Source: a virus
DNA: 24,557 bases
Reading direction: 5' to 3' (one strand)
IMG/VR virus record: IMGVR_UViG_3300042361_000037
Location: 1-24,557 of that record
Shown: one piece after another, positions 21,073-24,557 of the stretch
How the letters are laid out: every line of letters starts with the position of its first letter
Numbering within the stretch: position 1 is the stretch's first letter
The notes under the pieces: generated by a model
What the model saw: only the letters and a program-made list of their open reading frames with translations
Told to the model about the DNA's origin: nothing
Databases searched by the model: none
Made by a program: the position numbers and the translations under genes

Positions 21073-22304
21073 TATTTGTCCCACGCTTTCTGTGCGGTGA
21101 AGTTTGCATGACTGAATTCAAGTCTATCAACCAACTTGACGGCATTACCTTTTAGTCGATCAACAGCAACAAAGCCTTCTGGATTCGTGACCTTAAATCC
21201 ATCATCTGTACGTAAGAATGCACCAGTAACTTGACGCATCTGTTGTAACTTTTTGATAATGATATTCTTGGAATCAACGATCATATTCATGATATCAAAA
21301 ATCTTAACAAGCTCGGCAAAGTTGCTTCGATAGAATCGCATGATTTCATTCTTTTCAGCTTGACGCTTGAGTTTAGTGTCTTCTCTTTTAGCGGCAATAA
21401 TCTCTTTGTTCAGCTTGTCTTCAATCCATTTCAACAGTCCTTTCGCATGTTCCGTTGTATCTTTGATGTGTTCACCGGAACGAACTTTCGTGTTGTTGTA
21501 TGTTTTGATCTGAACATTGAATATCTCAGAGGTAGCAATACGATTCAGGGTCATGCTACTGGTTCTTTGGAACAGGGATCCTGCTTGAGATAAAATAGCT
21601 GTGATTTCTTTAGTCTCTTTTTCGGTAAATGTGACTGTACCAGATGCGTCAACGAAATATGCATCACGGAACCAAACATCCTTAGTTGCTTTCATTCTAC
21701 CAATATCGATGTTGAATGAAGACTTCAAATCTGCGATTGTCTTTCCTGTGTATGCCGTATGAAACACAATACCCATTTGTGCTGTCAACATGGACTTAGC
21801 TAGTGCAGAATCTTCAGGAACCGCATACACGATTGTGTTTGGTTGAAATGTCACATACTTGACACCATCAATCGTTGCTTTCTTGATATCACCTTTAGCA
21901 AACATCATGTCGCCTTGCAGAATGCCATCGATACCAATCTTAGGCAAGTATGCTAGTGCAACCTTCAGTTTCTTATTCAGGCCTTCACCTGGATGATTTC
22001 TGTCAATATCTTCATCGGTGTAGTTCAGCTTTGCATCTTTGTTGAAGATGCCTTTTGTGGCTACAAAGAACTTACCATTCTCTGGATTAGTGCCAGCAAA
22101 TACAGCAGGTGCACCGTCCCATTTTGTGGTAATGTTTACCTTGCCGTCTGAATTGCCAGCAAGCATGTCTCTGAGTGATCGCAAAAAGTTGATTGCATCT
22201 CTCGTACCAGCTACACCGCGATTTAGAACTTCTTCCTCGATATGCTCTAGGTGAACGTTCTTGCCTTCTTTTGAGGACTCTGTTAGGAATTCTTTGAATT
22301 TCAT
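21072..22304 (-). CDS. Capsid-targeted KxDG nucleotidyltransferase-like protein (410 aa)
   Basis: The first ten residues MKFKEFLTES are the clearest capsid-targeting-like sequence here, with L-T-E before S. Residues 59-70 (TTKWDGAPAVFA) contain K-W-D-G, the lysine motif used for covalent AMP or GMP attachment by DNA/RNA ligases and capping enzymes. GIDGILQGDMMF and GIVFHT could be motifs III/IIIa and IV. Similar proteins of this length occur in T4-like marine phages without known function (I recall DUF6267, unverified). RNA ligase, DNA ligase or a non-catalytic relative are all possible. The ATG at 22304 shares a base with the previous stop; a GTG at 22316 is the alternative. Confidence 0.75.
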   Translation of the reverse strand: MKFKEFLTESSKEGKNVHLEHIEEEVLNRGVAGTRDAINFLRSLRDMLAGNSDGKVNITTKWDGAPAVFAGTNPENGKFFVATKGIFNKDAKLNYTDEDIDRNHPGEGLNKKLKVALAYLPKIGIDGILQGDMMFAKGDIKKATIDGVKYVTFQPNTIVYAVPEDSALAKSMLTAQMGIVFHTAYTGKTIADLKSSFNIDIGRMKATKDVWFRDAYFVDASGTVTFTEKETKEITAILSQAGSLFQRTSSMTLNRIATSEIFNVQIKTYNNTKVRSGEHIKDTTEHAKGLLKWIEDKLNKEIIAAKREDTKLKRQAEKNEIMRFYRSNFAELVKIFDIMNMIVDSKNIIIKKLQQMRQVTGAFLRTDDGFKVTNPEGFVAVDRLKGNAVKLVDRLEFSHANFTAQKAWDK

Positions 22305-23053
22305 TACGTAAAACACCCTAAACTTAAATCTTTTTTGATAATTGTGACACTTTTGCCATCAACTGGAGCAATGTTGAATGGTGATTTTTTGCTTGATGGT
22401 ATAGAAAATTGCATTTCAAAAGTGAACTGATAATTGCCGCTACCTTTATATTGAACCCTGGCTCTATAAGTTGCTTTTGCAGAAGTACCGAAGCGAGGAA
22501 CGTCTTTCAGCTTTAAGGGATTTTTTGAGCCCATTAAGTAGAAACCGTGAGTGCCAACATTTACATAGTAAGTATCTTTTTTGTTGTAATAATCTTCAAT
22601 TTCTTTTGCACTAATCTCACCACGAATATCTTGAAAAGTATCTCTATCCCTTTCATATCTCTTTTGAGGAGATAGTTTACCTGCAGTGGCTTCCCATAAT
22701 GGATCTTTATCTCTCTTGAAAGGAATTTCTTTCCACTCAGCTTTAAGTCTTTTGAATAATCCAACTTCTTCAGCTAGATTCTTAATAAAGAACTTTTCAG
22801 CATCATCTTCACTGACATTGCCAAATTTCCAGGGACTTTTTTTATCTTTCGCATCATATTTCAAAACAAGGGAACCAGCGGACGCTGCCGTGATTTTCAA
22901 TTCACAACCAGCTTTGTCTTTCTTATGTTCAAGCATCAAATCTGGTTGATCATGTCCTGCTCCCGCTGGCTTAAAACTTTTAGGCACAAGACCCATAGGT
23001 TTCAAGACATTAGCGGCATTTATTTCGTATTGGAAGCCTTGTTGAGCGGCCAT
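22304..23053 (-). CDS. PD-(D/E)XK nuclease-like protein (249 aa)
   Basis: Residues 30-55 contain AGAGHDQPDLMLEHK followed by GCELKIT: a P-D (37-38), a spacer of 12 and E-L-K (51-53), the arrangement of PD-(D/E)XK nucleases. The rest is lysine-rich with a beta-rich second half (RVQYKGSGNYQFTFEMQFS) that might recognise DNA. It has no targeting-like N-terminus. The start at 23053 is chosen because GGAG lies six bases before it; the ATG at 23065 would be almost at the predicted transcript start. It is the first gene behind a late promoter, so it is probably made late and could act on DNA during packaging or as a restriction-like enzyme. Confidence 0.72.
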   Translation of the reverse strand: MAAQQGFQYEINAANVLKPMGLVPKSFKPAGAGHDQPDLMLEHKKDKAGCELKITAASAGSLVLKYDAKDKKSPWKFGNVSEDDAEKFFIKNLAEEVGLFKRLKAEWKEIPFKRDKDPLWEATAGKLSPQKRYERDRDTFQDIRGEISAKEIEDYYNKKDTYYVNVGTHGFYLMGSKNPLKLKDVPRFGTSAKATYRARVQYKGSGNYQFTFEMQFSIPSSKKSPFNIAPVDGKSVTIIKKDLSLGCFT

Positions 23054-23059
23054 AAAAAT

Positions 23060-23063
23060 CTCC
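23060..23063 (-). promoter_or_regulatory. Ribosome binding site GGAG deciding the start at 23053
   Basis: GGAG is followed by ATTTTT and ATG at 23053. The upstream ATG at 23065 overlaps this site, so it is unlikely to be the start. Confidence 0.65.
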
Positions 23064-23073
23064 ATTTATTGGA

Positions 23074-23081
23074 TATTTATA
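23074..23081 (-). promoter_or_regulatory. T4-type late promoter TATAAATA
   Basis: Exact TATAAATA on the minus strand, 20 bases before the start at 23053. It contains the TAA stop codon of the helicase gene (23079-23077). It marks the change from early replication genes to the late block. Confidence 0.65.
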
Positions 23082-24474
23082 CACGAACACCTTCGAACTT
23101 TGAGTTGAATTTACGCTCACGATTACCAAAGGTATTGATAGGCTTGTCATCAACTTGACCAGAATCTATGATGTTCTGTGCAATATCCTCAACATCATAC
23201 AGCCTCATCTTGGATTTGTCAACACCAATCACGAATTTCTTATTCTCGTTAGGATCACTGTATCGATTCTTGAGTTGTTTCACCATGATTTGATTCAGTT
23301 GGTGCAATTCTTCTGTACTGATCAATGCGAACATAAAGTCAGCAGTTGCAGGCAAACCAAATGATTCTGAGGTATCTTCAAGGCCAACGTCTGAGTTGCT
23401 GAAACCACTTCGTGTTGTCTGTGTTGCAGAAACGATAGGCACGTTGAATTCAACTGCAAGGCCGCGCAACTCTTCAGCAATAGCTTTGATGTATGTGTAT
23501 GAGTTTACACTTGCACCCATCTTCATTCTAGAGGAACAGCAGATGTTCAGATAGTCGATAAAGATGATCTTTGGTCGAAAGTTCTTTTTCAGGTGCAATT
23601 CGTTCAACAGTGAACGGAAGTGCATTGATCCAGCAGCCGCAGTTGGATACTCTTTGATGACTAACTTACCTTGTGCTTTGTTCTGAACAGCTTTGAATCT
23701 GCGAACATATTCATCTTTACTGATAACGTGGAGATCATTGATTGCAATATTCAACAGATTCGCATCGATTCGTTCTGCAATCTTTTCCTCAGACATTTCC
23801 ATGGTGATGTACAACACATCGGTGCCAGCCGAGATACAACCAGCAGCAACGTGACACATGAACAAACTCTTACCAACACCGGTACCAGCAAGTGCAATAT
23901 TCAGTGTCTTGTTAGGCAAACCACCCTTGGTGATTTTGTTGAAGTAATCCAGATCAAACGGAACACGTTCTTCTTTCCTGTGATAGAATTCAAAACGACT
24001 TTCATAATCACTGATGTAGTCATGACCAACGTTCTGGTCAAATGATACACCCAATGCATCAGCAAGAATCTTGGGAATCTCACCTTTGCCTTTGGTGCTT
24101 TTCTTATCATCAAGAATCGTTACAGATTCCATGATAGCATTGTAGATTGCTTTGTCCTGACAAAACTTTTCTGTCTGGTCAGTCAACCAATCAATGTTGG
24201 TTTCTTCATTACGTTGCTCATGAATTTCATTCAGTAACTCAATGGCGCCACGAACCTGCTCTTCGGTATGATTCTTACCCTCAGTGAGATTAATAATCAA
24301 TGCTTCATGTGTCGGCAAATTCTTGTATTTGTCCAGAAACTCACGAACTTCATTGAATACAAGTTTCTCTACGTTATCAGAGAAGTATTCCTCTTGAATG
24401 AAAGGTATTGTTTTTCTGGTAAAGTCTTCATTATAAATCAGACTCTTCAGAATAGATTTTTCTAGGCGATTCAA
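23077..24474 (-). CDS. 41: Replicative DNA helicase, T4 gp41-like (DnaB family)
   Basis: The hexameric 5'-3' helicase that moves the T4-type replication fork and partners with primase. The Walker A motif is AGTGVGKS (196-203), then LYITMEMSEEKIAERIDANL as in DnaB-type motif H1a, and IIFIDYLNIC is Walker B. AATQTTRSGFS and TADFMFALISTEEL complete the RecA-like core. Length (465 aa) matches gp41, and the N-terminal ILKSLIYNEDFTRK aligns with the start of gp41 from memory. The start is a TTG; an in-frame stop lies just upstream and no other start exists before the conserved region. Confidence 0.93.
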   Translation of the reverse strand: MNRLEKSILKSLIYNEDFTRKTIPFIQEEYFSDNVEKLVFNEVREFLDKYKNLPTHEALIINLTEGKNHTEEQVRGAIELLNEIHEQRNEETNIDWLTDQTEKFCQDKAIYNAIMESVTILDDKKSTKGKGEIPKILADALGVSFDQNVGHDYISDYESRFEFYHRKEERVPFDLDYFNKITKGGLPNKTLNIALAGTGVGKSLFMCHVAAGCISAGTDVLYITMEMSEEKIAERIDANLLNIAINDLHVISKDEYVRRFKAVQNKAQGKLVIKEYPTAAAGSMHFRSLLNELHLKKNFRPKIIFIDYLNICCSSRMKMGASVNSYTYIKAIAEELRGLAVEFNVPIVSATQTTRSGFSNSDVGLEDTSESFGLPATADFMFALISTEELHQLNQIMVKQLKNRYSDPNENKKFVIGVDKSKMRLYDVEDIAQNIIDSGQVDDKPINTFGNRERKFNSKFEGVRV

Positions 24475-24556
24475 TTTGTGTTTCCGTTAAAATAATTTGA
24501 GAGAGGATGTCACCTATCATTGTAACAAATTCCTCACTATTCTCTAAGTCTTTTTT
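24431..24556 (-). CDS. C-terminal end of an unidentified upstream gene (partial)
   Basis: An open frame enters from the right edge and ends at 24431, reading KDLENSEEFVTMIGDILSQI and then about 20 more residues, overlapping the helicase start by 44 bases. In T4 the position before gene 41 holds gene 40 (and uvsX beyond), but this fragment is too short to identify. It is acidic and helical. It could be a real gene end or a chance open frame. Confidence 0.4.
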   Translation of the reverse strand, partial: KKDLENSEEFVTMIGDILSQIILTETQIESPRKIYSEESDL

Positions 24557-24557
24557 G

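Noticed and set aside
1-24557. tRNA genes, insertion sequences, integrase or attachment sites
   Set aside because: I read the gaps between genes and saw none; all gaps are below about 60 bases, which leaves no room for them outside genes.

Overview
The window looks like part of the genome of a T4-like myovirus that infects a Gram-negative bacterium, of the marine or freshwater kind related to cyanophages and pelagiphages. Every gene I can support is on the minus strand. Genes are packed with 1-4 base overlaps (TAATG, ATGA) or gaps of a few bases. The virus type is shown by T4-type replicative helicase (gene 41) and primase (gene 61), ThyX, a split class I ribonucleotide reductase, TATAAATA late-promoter boxes, and a set of proteins whose N-termini resemble the T4 capsid targeting sequence. 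Two-component spanins point to a host with an outer membrane. I saw no photosynthesis genes, tRNAs, CRISPR array or integrase.

Layout in the direction of transcription (right to left): a fragment of an unknown gene and the gene 41 helicase (24556-23077); a late promoter; a PD-(D/E)XK nuclease-like protein; a KxDG nucleotidyltransferase-like protein and a small protein, both with capsid-targeting-like N-termini (23053-20767); a glycosyltransferase/methyltransferase cassette (20750-17139); a group of probable virion and capsid cargo genes (17084-8088); three small T4-like proteins of unknown or membrane function and a lysis module with i-spanin, o-spanin, GH19 endolysin and several small membrane or secreted proteins (8086-4399); then gene 61 primase, thyX, nrdA, a secreted SNase-like nuclease, thioredoxin and the start of nrdB (4361-1). 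A late, virion and lysis block of about 18.7 kb therefore lies between helicase and primase.

The most interesting part is the proposed capsid cargo system. Six proteins start with a short motif of the type M-K-x-[FY]-x-x-[FY]-[LIV]-x-E, like the T4 sequence that sends internal proteins into the prohead and is removed by the gp21 protease. Two are long multidomain proteins with repeated [LI]-x-E sites between domains. One (17084-14553) carries a nucleotidyltransferase of the NMN-adenylyltransferase type and a zeta-toxin-like P-loop kinase. The other (10704-9037) carries a HicA-like RNase domain. A third partner (12499-10706) has an EF-hand followed by 501-bp tandem repeats built on DELSKKTLG modules. 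My inference is that these are polyproteins packaged in the head, cut by the prohead protease into small effectors, and injected with the DNA. In addition, a 110-codon proline-rich reading frame with a strong ribosome binding site lies inside the first polyprotein gene in another frame, and differences between its internal repeats are silent in that frame only.
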